From Dyadobacter linearis (GTDB lineage: Bacteria; Bacteroidota; Bacteroidia; Cytophagales; Spirosomataceae), in NCBI RefSeq assembly GCF_907165045.1, contig NZ_CAJRAU010000011.1, positions 1 through 64,000 of the forward strand: a DNA stretch of 64,000 bases. Reading direction: 5' to 3'. The position numbers were made by a program, and so were the translations under genes. Shown here piece after piece: positions 53,501 through 63,500 of this stretch. The first letter of the stretch is position 1, and each line of letters starts with the position of its first letter. The notes below the pieces were generated by a model, which was not told the origin of the DNA, did not search any database, and was given only the letters and a program-made list of their open reading frames with translations.

Positions 53501-53704
53501 ATGATCCCCATGGCGATAGGTATCGGTGAAGGTGGCCAGCAAACTGCGCCTTTAGGTGTAGCTGTAATAGGCGGTCTGGTCTTTTCAACAATAACCACTT
53601 TACTTATCACGCCGCTCATTTATAACTCCTGGATAGGAGGTAAAAATTATGTAGGCGTTTCCCTTGATCCTGATGATAATGAAAGCAAAAATTTCGGCCA
53701 GTAA
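50564..53704 (+). CDS. RND-family efflux pump inner-membrane protein
   Basis: 1046 residues, full length for an RND transporter, with 12 membrane segments and two large periplasmic loops. Landmarks: LPIDIFPKMGTPTIYVAQTY, the relay region GGLALAVGILVDEATVTIEN (VDEATV rather than VDDAIV of the heavy-metal group), FPKIDGGQFQVRLRMPTG, and the C-terminal LRPILMTALAMIAGMIPMAI. This points to the HAE1/unclassified branch rather than to CzcA. The substrate is unknown; the metal context and the CusS-like kinase suggest a cationic or oxidative stressor. Confidence 0.92.
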   Translation: MLQLIRFALRKPVLIIVTIVGILFFSVLAIRKLPIDIFPKMGTPTIYVAQTYGGLSPQQMEGFLASYYEYHFLYITGIKFVESKSVQGVSLIKLQFHEGTDMAGAMAETISYVNRARSFMPPGTFPPFVMRYDAGSIPVGQLVFSSATRSLNEIQDLALFKVRPMFASLPGVSAPPPLGGNQRTILIKANPERLRSYNISPDELVATIAKNNVLLPAGNVRIGDQTLITPSNSVVDNFKELEQIAVKEVNGTSVFVRDVASVDNGADITSGYALINGKRSVYIPVTKRADASTWDVVQRIKKGLPEMQDAIPGDIKVSYEFDQSGYVINSLKSLLFEAGLGAILTGLVVLLFLRDSRSALIVVLTIPLALLAAVVCLYLAGQTINIMTLGGLALAVGILVDEATVTIENIHRHQQMNKSRSRAILDACVEIATPKLLILLSVLVVFLPALFMTGVPRAMFIPLSLSVGFAMIASFLLSQTFVPILSNWLLKDAVETERVSSFDRFRERYGKTVTSFGAIKFAAPLLTIIFIGAAILLYSGSGTDIFPKIDGGQFQVRLRMPTGTRIERTEDATKKVLGLINGLAGKENIAITSCFIGLQPSTYAINSIFVWTSGPHEAIIKANLVKNSGISIETLKEQIRDKASKELPNATISFEPADLVDQVISQGSNTPIEVLVQGKDLAQGRQYAERLRAEIGKIGFLRDVQIGIPLDYPSIQINYDRVRMGQMGLSIEQAGKSVTAALSSSRNTQPVYWLDKAGGNSYQVQVEYPQYLMNSAEHIEQIPISQANGNNLYLRDIADWKKTNTAGEYDRMNQQRFITVTANIYNQDLGTGVKQVNQAITKLGELPHGMKVYLRGQSELLDQTLNELSLGLLLAIAVIFLMLSAYFQSLRIPLIVLSVIPAVVTGSLLFLLLTGHSLNIQSFMGCIMAIGVSVANVILLVTNGESIRMQNNQSQNIGVEAARTRLRPILMTALAMIAGMIPMAIGIGEGGQQTAPLGVAVIGGLVFSTITTLLITPLIYNSWIGGKNYVGVSLDPDDNESKNFGQ

Positions 53705-53708
53705 AAAA

Positions 53709-54818
53709 ATGGATAACATGTTAAGACTTTTCCTTTGCAGCTCCTGTTGCATCCTATTTCTATACGCTTGTACCGGCAAAGACGGATCAAGTTCTAAAAC
53801 GGCGGATGCCAAACAGGAAAAAGTAGACTCTGTTGCAATCTATATTGCTAAAAACGACTCAGTTGAAAAAACGATCACGCTGCCCAGTGAGCTGCTTCCC
53901 TACGAACGAGTGGAAATCCGCTCGAAGGTCCAGGGATATCTAAAAAAAATAAATGTGGACATCGGGACCAGGGTCCGGAAAGGCCAGTTACTCGCATTGA
54001 TCGATGCGCCCGAGATTACCTCCAGGGTAAGCGAGTTCACCGAAAAAATCCAATCCGCCAAAGCAAAATACATGGCCAGCAAGGACAATTATGACCGTAT
54101 CCATTCAGCGTCAGAAACCGATGGCGTAATAGCGGCCAGTGAACTCGATAAGGTTAAAAATGCCTTCCTGGCTGATAGTGCGGATTACAAAGCGGCGATT
54201 TACAATGCGGCGACCTACAAACAGATGGGCAACTATCTGGCTATCACATCCCCCTTTAATGGTGTAGTGATCAAACGAAATGCGCACGAAGGCACTTTTG
54301 TTGGTAATCCAAGTGAGTTGCCACTACTGGTTATCGAGGATAATTCCCGCCTAAGGCTGCAAGTGGCGATCCCGGAAGTTTATGCAGGCACAACACTAAA
54401 AAAGCAAAGCATCAAATTCACTACCAAGGCGATGCCGGAGAAGGTATTTGAGGCCAGACTGGTGCGCAAATCTGAAAACATCGATAATGCCACCAGGAGT
54501 GAAATATGGGAGTTTGAGGTACCAAATCCGGAAAAATTATTGAAAGCGGGCATGTACGCAGATGCCAAATTGTCGCTGCAACGGATAAAGCCCGGCATTA
54601 TCCTTCCTTCCTCTGCGATTGTAACGACCCTGGAAAAGAAATTTGCTATAAAAGTCAGGCAGGGAAAAACCGAGTGGGTGGATATAAACCAGGGCCTGAA
54701 CTTAGGGGACAGAATTGAAGTGTTTGGCAGTATCGCTGCTGGCGATACCTTGGTGTTAAAGGCAAATGAAGAGTTAAAGCCCGATGTTTCCATACAAGTA
54801 AAGACTGTCAAAAATTAA
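53709..54818 (+). CDS. RND periplasmic adaptor (membrane fusion protein)
   Basis: 369 residues from the ATG at 53709, four bases after the pump's stop; earlier in-frame ATGs lie inside the pump gene. A lipoprotein signal (LFLCSSCCILFLYACTGKDG) anchors it. The barrel-sandwich/lipoyl part is GYLKKINVDIGTRVRKGQLL, and the beta-barrel has VVIKRNAHEGTFVG. It links the pump to the TolC channel. Confidence 0.9.
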   Translation: MDNMLRLFLCSSCCILFLYACTGKDGSSSKTADAKQEKVDSVAIYIAKNDSVEKTITLPSELLPYERVEIRSKVQGYLKKINVDIGTRVRKGQLLALIDAPEITSRVSEFTEKIQSAKAKYMASKDNYDRIHSASETDGVIAASELDKVKNAFLADSADYKAAIYNAATYKQMGNYLAITSPFNGVVIKRNAHEGTFVGNPSELPLLVIEDNSRLRLQVAIPEVYAGTTLKKQSIKFTTKAMPEKVFEARLVRKSENIDNATRSEIWEFEVPNPEKLLKAGMYADAKLSLQRIKPGIILPSSAIVTTLEKKFAIKVRQGKTEWVDINQGLNLGDRIEVFGSIAAGDTLVLKANEELKPDVSIQVKTVKN

Positions 54819-55010
54819 TCGAGGGCTGCGTTGCTTACATGAATTAAAAAGTAAAGAATATACAAACAGTCATTTTCATTCTATCATAATGTCTGGTGAT
54901 TTAATAGTATTGTGGTGTCGTGGGAGTGGCCAGCCTCAAGACATGAATCGTTTTACCAATCGACACTGTAAATTACTGGTGTTCAATTCAAAACAAACTC
55001 AATAGCAACG

Positions 55011-55448
55011 ATGAGCGATAAATTGATTTGGCTTATGTTTTTTTCGAGCCTCCCTTTGCTGACAACCGCCCGGACCAGCCGAGTAAGCGAAAGCCTGACG
55101 TTTTTCCGACAAGACAGCACTAACAAATCTGATTCAATTTCGGTGGCAGACTTGAAATCATTGATGAAGACTAATTCACAGGTTCAAGTCATTGATGCGC
55201 GTATGACGAAGGATTTTGATAGAACACGGGTGATCCCGGGTGCGAGACGGGGAGATCCCACACAGGTTGCCCAGTGGGCTGGATCGCTGGATAAAACCAA
55301 GCCAGTGGTCATTTACTGTGTGCATGGACATAGGGTCAGTCAACAGGTAGTTGACCACCTTCGTCAGTCAGGGTTTTCTGCTCAGAAATTGACAGGGGGC
55401 ATTGAAGCCTGGAAGCAGCTTAAAGGTGCGACCACGATATTAGAATAG
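55011..55448 (+). CDS. Rhodanese-like protein, exported
   Basis: 145 residues with a hydrophobic N-terminus (IWLMFFSSLPLLTTA) suggesting export. The rhodanese domain has VQVIDARMTKDFDRTRVIPG and the active loop VVIYCVHGHRVSQQ (Cys in CVHGHR), then LTGGIEAWKQL. In chromate operons of this type a rhodanese precedes DUF1259, ChrB and ChrA; it may transfer sulfur or reduce an oxyanion, which is inference. Confidence 0.85.
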   Translation: MSDKLIWLMFFSSLPLLTTARTSRVSESLTFFRQDSTNKSDSISVADLKSLMKTNSQVQVIDARMTKDFDRTRVIPGARRGDPTQVAQWAGSLDKTKPVVIYCVHGHRVSQQVVDHLRQSGFSAQKLTGGIEAWKQLKGATTILE

Positions 55449-55502
55449 TGTTTAAGCTCAAATCCATTAAAATATTCAAGCAAGCAATTAACCAACCAAC
55501 AT

Positions 55503-56489
55503 ATGAAGACAAACACATTTTTTTCCCGTCGGGACTGGCTGAAAACAGGTGCTTATTTCACTGCGGCTGGATTGGCAGGTGCACATATTTCAAAAGGGGA
55601 TATCGTTGCGGCCAAGACGCCAGCACTTACCAAGGAAGAAATCGCTGCCATTGAAGCCGCGATGGGCAAGAAGGGCGCCTACAATGAGGCGCAAGCCGTG
55701 CATACCACCCCATTGCCACGTAACGATTTGAAAGTAACTGTGAAAGGCGAAGCAGTCCCGATCCCGTTTGGATTTGGCGGCTGGGCTTCCATCAAAAAGA
55801 CACTGGATGGCAAATCGGCTGTGCTGATGAGCGATACGGTGCTTTTAGAAGAAGAAGTTAACCCGTTAATATCAGCCGCACATGCAAATGGGCTGGAAAT
55901 AAGCGCGATCCATAATCACTTCTTCTACGAGCAGCCTCGCATTTTCTACATGCACCTTCATGGCATGGGTACGCCGCAAGAGCTGGCCAAAAAATTTGCG
56001 CTGGCCATTAAAGATGCCAAAATCTTCCCGGCAAACCAGCCAGCGCCTTCCGCCCCACCAGCCACTACGGGCAAGGAACTCTTTGATATACCAGCCCTGG
56101 ACGGAATTGTCAAGTATACCGGGGTAGTGAACGGGCCAACCTATAAATATACTGTTGGCCGTGACGATCTGACGGTTATGGCCATGGGTGCGGAAATGAC
56201 AGCTGCAATAGGACTTAACTCCTGGGCGAGCTTTGCAGGAAACAAAGACAGCGCCCATATAGCTGGCGACATTGCCATGCTGGAAGGCGAAGTCAATACG
56301 GTCATCAAAGCGCTTCGGGCCAATAACCTGGAAGTGGTGGCATTGCATAACCACATGTTTGGTGAGAACCCAAGGATCATTTTCTTACATTATTATGGAC
56401 GTGGCCCGGCCACTACGCTTGCAAAAGGGTTCAGATCGGCCTTGGACGTTCTTGGAAAACCTGTAAAAGCGGCGCATTCAACGCATTGA
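55503..56489 (+). CDS. DUF1259 protein with Tat-like signal
   Basis: 328 residues. The twin-arginine-like N-terminus FFSRRDWLKTGAYFTAAGLA directs export. Two similar halves follow (KKGAYNEAQAVHTTPLPRND ... LLEEEVNPLISAAHANGLEI and DDLTVMAMGAEMTAAIGLNS ... MLEGEVNTVIKALRANNLEV), each ending in an HNH-type metal-like block (SAIHNHFFYEQPRIFYMHLH; VALHNHMFGENPRIIFLHYY). DUF1259 proteins accompany chromate genes. A truncated paralogue is at 46228-46572. Confidence 0.85.
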   Translation: MKTNTFFSRRDWLKTGAYFTAAGLAGAHISKGDIVAAKTPALTKEEIAAIEAAMGKKGAYNEAQAVHTTPLPRNDLKVTVKGEAVPIPFGFGGWASIKKTLDGKSAVLMSDTVLLEEEVNPLISAAHANGLEISAIHNHFFYEQPRIFYMHLHGMGTPQELAKKFALAIKDAKIFPANQPAPSAPPATTGKELFDIPALDGIVKYTGVVNGPTYKYTVGRDDLTVMAMGAEMTAAIGLNSWASFAGNKDSAHIAGDIAMLEGEVNTVIKALRANNLEVVALHNHMFGENPRIIFLHYYGRGPATTLAKGFRSALDVLGKPVKAAHSTH

Positions 56490-56493
56490 TCAA

Positions 56494-56940
56494 ATGGACT
56501 GGATTACCCGCGAACGCCCCAAGATTGACAGGATCGCCTGCCCGTGGCTGATCAAGAACTTTGTGGACAGCCAGGCCATTTTCCATTACGTGCCCAAAGA
56601 CCAGGTTTTTGAAAGGGCACGGCAGCTAGGGGCGATCCCCTACGACATTGAAGGTGCCGAGTACTCGCATTATGGCGAGCAGTGCACCTTTGATTACATC
56701 GTGGCCAAACACCAGATCCAGGACCCTGCCGTTAAAGTGCTCGCCCTCATTGTCAGGGCAGCTGATACAGACCGTTTCGAAATGGCACCACAGGCAGCTG
56801 GCTTGTGGGCTATTTCAGCCGGGCTCTCCCATACCATCGCCGACGACCACCAGATGCTTGAAGTGGGCCTGAAAGTATACGATGCGCTTTATGCCTGGGC
56901 AAAATATCTTCAAAAGGAAAAACATGTATGGAAACCGTAA
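56494..56940 (+). CDS. chrB: ChrB C-terminal-type chromate resistance protein
   Basis: 148 residues matching the ChrB C-terminal domain: RPKIDRIACPWLIKNFVDSQ, FDIVAKHQI-type DYIVAKHQIQDPAVKVLALI and VRAADTDRF. The N-terminal half of full ChrB (the regulatory part) is absent. It overlaps chrA by 13 bases. Probably acts as a chromate-dependent accessory of ChrA. Confidence 0.9.
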   Translation: MDWITRERPKIDRIACPWLIKNFVDSQAIFHYVPKDQVFERARQLGAIPYDIEGAEYSHYGEQCTFDYIVAKHQIQDPAVKVLALIVRAADTDRFEMAPQAAGLWAISAGLSHTIADDHQMLEVGLKVYDALYAWAKYLQKEKHVWKP

Positions 56941-58115
56941 CCCAAACACAGACAACCAAATATGGCCTGGCTGATCTAACCAGGTATTTTCTCAAACTCG
57001 GCACACTGGGCTTTGGCGGCCCTGTCGCCCTGATTGGCTACATGCACCGCGATCTGGTGGAAGACAAAAAGTGGATCTCAGAGGATGAATACCGGGAAGG
57101 GCTTGCGCTTGCGCAGCTTGCACCGGGCCCGCTGGCCGCCCAGCTTGGCATTTATTTGGGGTATGTGCATTATGGTGTCTGGGGCGCTACGCTCACAGGA
57201 CTTGCTTTTGTACTACCCTCTTTTGTAATGGTCGTTTTGCTGGGTATGGCTTACAAACTATACGGCGGGCTCCCATGGATGCAGTCGGTATTCTATGGTG
57301 TGGGCGCTGCCGTGATTGGCATTATTTCGCTGAGCTGTTACAAGCTTACGCTTAAATCAATTAGTAAAATTGAACCTCAGGCAATCAAAAGTCGGTGGCT
57401 CTTATGGGTATTCTTTTTGACGATGGCTGTTGTCACCGCTATCACCCAAAGAGAAGAAGTGTGGCTGTTTATCTTGCTTGGCTTCATTTATATGGCCATC
57501 AAAGCGCCGCCAAAGTGGCTGCAAAGAAGGGATACCTCGTTATCCGTTGTGCTTTTAGTTGGAACCGGGTTCTGGCAATATGAGCCAGGCGAGCTTGTCA
57601 AACTAGGGCTGTTTTTCACTGAGGCAGGCGCATTTGTATTTGGCAGTGGCCTTGCGATCATCCCGTTTTTACAAGCCGGTGTTGTTAATGAAATGGGCTG
57701 GCTCAACGAGCAGCAGTTTTTGGATTCAGTCGCTGTTGCCATGATCACGCCTGGGCCCGTGGTGATTACAGTCGGATTTATTGGCTTTCTGGTTTCCGGC
57801 TTCGCGGGAGCCGCTGTTGCCGCACTGGGCGTTTTTCTCCCTTGCTTTGTTTTCACGGTCTTGCCTGCTCCATACTTTAAAAATATCTCTAAAAATACCA
57901 GCATAAAAGCCTTTGTGGACGGGATTACGGCGGCTGTGGTAGGCGCGCTGGTCGGTTCGGTGTTTGTCATTGCAACCCGCTCGATCGTTGATGTGGCTTC
58001 TGCGCTCATTGCCATCGTTACCATTCTTGCACTGATTTACATCAAGAAACTACAAGAACCCTACATCATTTTAGTGGCAGCCATTGTTGGCTTTTACATC
58101 AAATCCTATTTATAA
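56928..58115 (+). CDS. chrA: ChrA chromate efflux transporter (long form)
   Basis: 395 residues made of two homologous CHR domains, each starting with a FxxxGxxxFGG-type motif (YFLKLGTLGFGGPVALIGYM; LVKLGLFFTEAGAFVFGSGL) and each with about six membrane segments. The first domain carries LALAQLAPGPLAAQLGIYLG, the second AVAMITPGPVVITVGFIGFL. Exports chromate. It ends the operon begun by the rhodanese gene and overlaps the convergent MFS gene by 10 bases. Confidence 0.93.
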   Translation: METVTQTQTTKYGLADLTRYFLKLGTLGFGGPVALIGYMHRDLVEDKKWISEDEYREGLALAQLAPGPLAAQLGIYLGYVHYGVWGATLTGLAFVLPSFVMVVLLGMAYKLYGGLPWMQSVFYGVGAAVIGIISLSCYKLTLKSISKIEPQAIKSRWLLWVFFLTMAVVTAITQREEVWLFILLGFIYMAIKAPPKWLQRRDTSLSVVLLVGTGFWQYEPGELVKLGLFFTEAGAFVFGSGLAIIPFLQAGVVNEMGWLNEQQFLDSVAVAMITPGPVVITVGFIGFLVSGFAGAAVAALGVFLPCFVFTVLPAPYFKNISKNTSIKAFVDGITAAVVGALVGSVFVIATRSIVDVASALIAIVTILALIYIKKLQEPYIILVAAIVGFYIKSYL

Positions 58116-59347
58116 AATACCCGCTTATTAGGACGAAAGAACATTGTAACGATGGCTGCTAAAAGCAGCGCGATAAGTCCCCCGATCATAAAATCATGGT
58201 CTGGGAACTTTGTGCCTAAAAAGCCCGCTACCGGATAAGCAATCGCCCACCACAAATGTGACCAGGCAAAGTGCGCCCCATATACTTTCCCTTGCTGCTC
58301 TGATGGGATCTGCTCTCCAATCAGGATCTCAGAGGGCATTTCTGCCAGGCTCTGCCCCAGGCCAGCCAATAGCCATAGGAGAAGCAAAACAGGAAATGGT
58401 GCCAGGTTGGCGCAGCTTACAGCCACGGCAAGAATAAAGATGCCGATGGTCAATGACTTTTGTTTGCTTGATGTCTTGTCAATACTGGCCGAGAGAAATG
58501 CGGCGATGGTCGCCCCGATCCCAAACGCAGACATCACCCAGCCATAATAACTATCTGCCAGGCCCAGCCCATCTTTGATGTGCCCGACCGTGTTGACCAG
58601 GACCATAGCCCCTGCAATGGCTGAGACAAATTCAATCAGCAGTGAAAAGCGGATGGTGACGGGTTTAAAAAGTAATGTCGTCCCTTTGATGACATCCTTC
58701 CAGATCTGGCCAGGATTTGTTTTCTGCCCGTTTGCTTCTGAGGGCGCGTGCGCTATGGCTGTTGCCGGTAAAAGGATGATCAAAATACCGGCCACAATAA
58801 AGGTAGCTGCATCCACAAAAAAGATTTCCCTGGCCCCAAGCCATACGGCCAGTATCCCTGCCATGCCCGGCCCCAATACGCTCAGAAGCTGATCAGTTGC
58901 ATTGGACAAAGCGATACCTTCCCGGTAATAGCCCGCCTTTAAAACCTGGGCAATGACTGAGCGGTAGGTAGGCGTAAAAAACGCATTGAAGACGTTTAAA
59001 AGAAAAACAAGCAGGTAAATTTGCCACTCGGTTTGCATGAAGGGCATGCAACCGACAATGCACATCCGCGCGAAGTGGGTCAGGTAAAGCACCTTTTTTC
59101 GGTCTACAAAATCTGCCAATACGCCCGCAAAAGGCGAAAACAAGATAAAAGCAGTAACCCGCATGGTCAGCGCCAGCGAAAGCACCTTTGCGGAATGCCC
59201 CTGCCCGAACTGATAAGATATTAGCGCGATTCCTACCCAGGTAAAGGCATCACCCAACAGGCTGATCGTCTGGGCAAAGTATATCTTGGCAAATACCTGG
59301 TTTTTTAGCGAGCCAAAAGGTGCTGTAACACTTGAAAGCAGGGACAT
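58106..59347 (-). CDS. MFS transporter of the heavy-metal operon
   Basis: 413 residues with about 12 membrane segments: IYFAQTISLLGDAFTWVGIA, AGVLADFVDRKKVLYLTHFA (motif A), ALSNATDQLLSVLGPGMAGI, and LAEMPSEILIGEQIPSEQQG near the C-terminus. It belongs to the enterobactin-exporter/NreB-like MFS group. It is the last gene of the minus-strand operon (2 bases after the TolC-like gene). A nickel or cobalt exporter like NreB would fit, but the His-rich tail of NreB is absent, so the substrate stays open. Confidence 0.85.
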   Translation of the reverse strand: MSLLSSVTAPFGSLKNQVFAKIYFAQTISLLGDAFTWVGIALISYQFGQGHSAKVLSLALTMRVTAFILFSPFAGVLADFVDRKKVLYLTHFARMCIVGCMPFMQTEWQIYLLVFLLNVFNAFFTPTYRSVIAQVLKAGYYREGIALSNATDQLLSVLGPGMAGILAVWLGAREIFFVDAATFIVAGILIILLPATAIAHAPSEANGQKTNPGQIWKDVIKGTTLLFKPVTIRFSLLIEFVSAIAGAMVLVNTVGHIKDGLGLADSYYGWVMSAFGIGATIAAFLSASIDKTSSKQKSLTIGIFILAVAVSCANLAPFPVLLLLWLLAGLGQSLAEMPSEILIGEQIPSEQQGKVYGAHFAWSHLWWAIAYPVAGFLGTKFPDHDFMIGGLIALLLAAIVTMFFRPNKRVFYK

Positions 59348-59348
59348 A

Positions 59349-60539
59349 TTAGTTTAGTTGGTACTTGTACAAGTCTGTTGCCGTCAGTTGTAAATCCCGT
59401 TCAAGCTCGGCCAGGGTATCACTGGCAGCATACAGGTAAGTCGTTTCGAGCACATATTCAATGGCTGTGATCTGTGACAGCTTCAAAGCCGTATCCAGTA
59501 GCGGCAATGTCCCAAGCCCTTCAAGTGAGATGCGGTATTGGTCCAGACCTTGCTTTTGGACCTGGTAGAGCTCATAAAGCTGCACAATCGACGAGTAATG
59601 CTGACCGCGCTCTGCCGACAAGCGGGAAGTGCTCGAAAGCTGGTTGGCCTGCGCAAGCTTCACGGTATTAGCCTGCCCCCATAACGGAACAGATAGCCCG
59701 AAGTGGAAACCCTGGTAGCGCTGGCCTAAAATGCTCTGGTAATGATAACCCACCTGGAATTTGGGAAGTGTCAGCGAGCGGCTCAGCGCTAGTCGGGCCT
59801 GATCGATCTGGATTTGCTGTTTCAAGGAAAGAAGGCCTGGATCGGCAGCTTCAATCAGGCTGTCCAATACGGGCAGGCTCGCTAGCTCTGGAAGCTCGGG
59901 ATATACCGTGTCTGGCAGCTGCATGGGGTTTCCGCCATTTAACTCGGCCAACCTTTGTAGCTGCTGGCGAAGCAGGCTGCCATTGAGCCGCAACTGGTTT
60001 TCAGCATCAAGCTTTTGCAAGCGGGCCTTGTTTAAATCCAGGGCAGTGGCTGCGCTCAATTTTAGCTTCTGGGAAATATCATCCACCAAACGCTGCGCCC
60101 TCTGGGCCCTTTTAGCTAACTCGACCTGCCTTTTGTTATGATAAACAATTTGAACGCAGACCTTTTTGGCATCAGCTAAAATGTCCTGGCGAATAGCCCT
60201 GGAATCTGTTTCACTTTGAGACGTGATTTGCCGGGCAACACTGCGCCTACGGGCATATGCAGTTGGAAAGTCCAGCTGCTGGGTGACGCTGAATTCCTGC
60301 TGCACCCCTGCGCCCTCGGGGCGTCCCGGAAGCCGGTCATATTCTATAAAAGGATTTTCAGGGTTAAGGCCTGTTTTACTTTCGATTTTGCGCGCAGCTT
60401 CATAGTCACGCTGGGCAAGGATGGTTTTGTTGTTTTGGCCGACAGATTGCAGTACCGTTTCAATACTGCCCTGGGCGGCTGCCGCCAGCGACGCAGATAA
60501 GAAAATGCTGATCAGCACAATAGAACTTAATGGTTTCAT
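59349..60539 (-). CDS. CzcC-like TolC-family outer-membrane protein
   Basis: 396 residues. Signal peptide ending AAAQG, then the two OEP-type halves (NKTILAQRDYEAARKIESKT, YHNKRQVELAKRAQRAQRLV; LLSLKQQIQIDQARLALSRS, VQLYELYQVQKQGLDQYRIS) typical of CzcC/CusC. The outer channel for the CzcA-like pump, five bases downstream of that gene. Confidence 0.88.
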   Translation of the reverse strand: MKPLSSIVLISIFLSASLAAAAQGSIETVLQSVGQNNKTILAQRDYEAARKIESKTGLNPENPFIEYDRLPGRPEGAGVQQEFSVTQQLDFPTAYARRRSVARQITSQSETDSRAIRQDILADAKKVCVQIVYHNKRQVELAKRAQRAQRLVDDISQKLKLSAATALDLNKARLQKLDAENQLRLNGSLLRQQLQRLAELNGGNPMQLPDTVYPELPELASLPVLDSLIEAADPGLLSLKQQIQIDQARLALSRSLTLPKFQVGYHYQSILGQRYQGFHFGLSVPLWGQANTVKLAQANQLSSTSRLSAERGQHYSSIVQLYELYQVQKQGLDQYRISLEGLGTLPLLDTALKLSQITAIEYVLETTYLYAASDTLAELERDLQLTATDLYKYQLN

Positions 60540-60544
60540 ATCGT

Positions 60545-63500
60545 CTATATCGTTGAAGACTTTAAGATTTGGCGTTTGCGCACCATCAGGTACACCACCG
60601 GCACAATAAACAGGTTCAACAGCGTCGAGCTTAAAAGCCCGCCCAAAATCACCTTGGCCATCGGGCTCTGGATTTCGTTGCCTGGCTCGCCGCCAGCAAG
60701 CGCCAGCGGGATCAGCGCAAGCCCGGCAGTCAGAGCCGTCATCAGGATGGGGCTTAACCTGTCCACTGACCCGGCAATGACGGTATCGTGCAGGTTGTGG
60801 CCCTGGGATTCGAGTGTCCTGTAATGCGAGACCAACAGTATCCCGTTCCGTGTCGCGATCCCGAAAAGTGTAATAAAGCCAATCAATGCAGTTATACTGA
60901 TCACACTGCCACCTAATGCCAAACTGATCACGCCCCCGATCAATGCCAGCGGCAGGTTCAGAAGGATAATCCCGGCTAGTGATGCCTGGCGGAACTCAGA
61001 TAGTAGCAGCATAAAAATGATTAAAAGCGAAAGCAGCGACGCAATGCCGATAGTATTCGATGCAGCGGCTTCACTTTCAAACTGTCCACCATATTCCAGG
61101 CGGTAGCCTTCGGGCAGCTTGATACTGGAATTGATTGTTTTCTGCACATCCTGCACCACGCTGCGAAGGTCGCGGCCGGCAACATTGGCAGAAACCACAA
61201 CCCGGCGTTGCACATTCTCACGGTTGATCGTGTTGGGGCCACTCGTTGATACCACTTTTGCCACCATGCCTAGCGGGATCTTTTGCCCGTTAGCCCCGTC
61301 AATCGTTACATTCTGCAAGGCTTCTATTTTTGAACGGCTTTTTTCGTCAAAACGGACGACCAGGTCAAAGCTGCGGTTTTCTTCAAATACGTCTCCCACC
61401 TTTTCACCCGCAAAAGCTACATCAACAAACTCGGTGAATTCACCCATCGTGATCCCGTAACGGGCGAGCATTTGCCGTTCAGGTTTGATCTGGATCTGCG
61501 GGATATCGACCTGCTGCTCAATGCTTAGATCGACAAGCCCCGGCGTGGTTTCAATGGCCGTTTTAATCTCTTTCGAGATGCTGTACAGGCGCGGCAGATC
61601 CGTTCCAAATACTTTAATGGCCAGGTTTGCCCTCGTTCCTGAAAGCATATGGTCAATGCGGTGTCCAAGTGGCTGACCAATCGTAATATTGACACCCGAA
61701 ATCGTCGCCAGCTTTTCTCTGACATCGGCCATAAAGGCTTCCCGGCTACGGTCTTTGAGCAGAAAAGGCGCATCAATTTCAGCAGCATTCACACCTTGCG
61801 CATGTTCGTCGAGTTCAGCCCTGCCCGTTCTGCGCGTCGTTATGCTGATCTCAGGGACAGTCAAAAGCGTTTTTTCTACCAATGAGCCAATCTTGTTTGA
61901 CTCGTCCAGAGAGATCCCAGGTAAACTCACGGCGCTCACAACCAAAGATCCTTCATTGAATTCAGGCAAGAAGCTCCGTCCCATTTTTGAAAGCAGAAGC
62001 AAAGCGCCAATCAGCAGCAAGGCACTGAAACCTAACAGGGCTTTCCCATAAGGCAAGCTGCGGTCAAGCGCTTTTTGATACCACCGGTTCAGGTGCTGCA
62101 CCAGCCAGGAATCGTGCGATTGGCGTTGGAGCATTTTCTCTGAGGTCAGTAAGTAGCTGCACAAAACAGGGGTAACTGTCAGGGCTATAAAAAGCGAAGC
62201 AAGCAGCGAAACAACAAAAGACACGCCCAGCGGCATCAATAGTTTGCCTTCCATGCCACCCAGGAAAAACAAGGGAAGGAAAGCCGCAATGATGATAAAT
62301 GTGGCTGAGATCACCGATGCACGGATTTCAACCGAGGCGTTGTAGATCACATCAATGACCGGCGCCCGCTCTGAAATTGGCAGGCGGGCATTTTCACGGA
62401 GCCTTCGATAGACATTCTCTACATCAATAATGGCATCATCTACCAGATCACCCACCGCAATCGCCATGCCGCCAAGCGTCATCGTGTTAATCGAAAAGCC
62501 TAGCCAGCGCAGCGTAATGATGGAAACCAGAAGGGAAAGAGGAAGCGCAACCAGAGATACCACCGTGATCCGCACATTCATTAAAAAGAGCAACAGGATG
62601 ATCACCACGAATATAGCTCCCTCCAAAAGTGTCCGCTGGATGTTGTCGATGGACGCCGTGATAAAATCAGCTTGCCGGAAGATCCGGGTGTTGATCTCTA
62701 CATCGGCAGGCAGGTTCTTTTTCAGATCCAGGATTGCGGAATCAATTTGCGCGGTCAGCTCCAAAGTGTTGGTGTTGGGCTGTTTCATCACGGTCATGAT
62801 GATGGCGGGCTCACCTTTCAATGATCCCGAACCGATCTTGGGGGCAGCCCCGACCGTAAGATCACCAACGTCAGATAAAAGCACCGGAAGCCCCTGGTTT
62901 GTCTTGACAACACCGCTGGCGAGCTGCATGGTATCGTTTGTCCTGCCCATTCCACGCACCAGGTATTCATTACTGTATTGAGAGAGAAAACCTCCGGCAG
63001 CATTTCGGTTTGCATTGGTTGCCGCATCCATGATCTGGCTCAAACTCACCTGGCGGGCTTTCATTTTCAACGGGTCTAACAGCAGCTGGTACTGCTTGTA
63101 ATCGCCGCCGATGATCACCACCTGAGAGACACCTCCTGTCGCCAGTAGTCTGGGGCGCAGTGTCCAGTCGGCTAGTGAACGCAGCTCCATGGCTGGCGTC
63201 TTTTTGGCTGTCAAGCCAATGAGCATAATTTCGCCCATAATCGAAGATTGGGGTGCAAGTGTTGGCGCGCCTGCGGCTTGCGGCAGCTGGCTGGCAATGG
63301 TTTGAAGCTTTTCGTTGACAATTTGCCGGGCACGGAAGATATCAGTTCCCCAGTTAAATTCTACCCACACGATCGAGATTCCGGCAGACGAAGACGACCG
63401 CACGCGCCGGACGCTTGTAGCGCCGTTCACGGAAGTTTCAATGGGAAAAGTGACCAGCCGCTCGACTTCTTCGGGTGCCATGCCATGTGCTTCTGTGAGC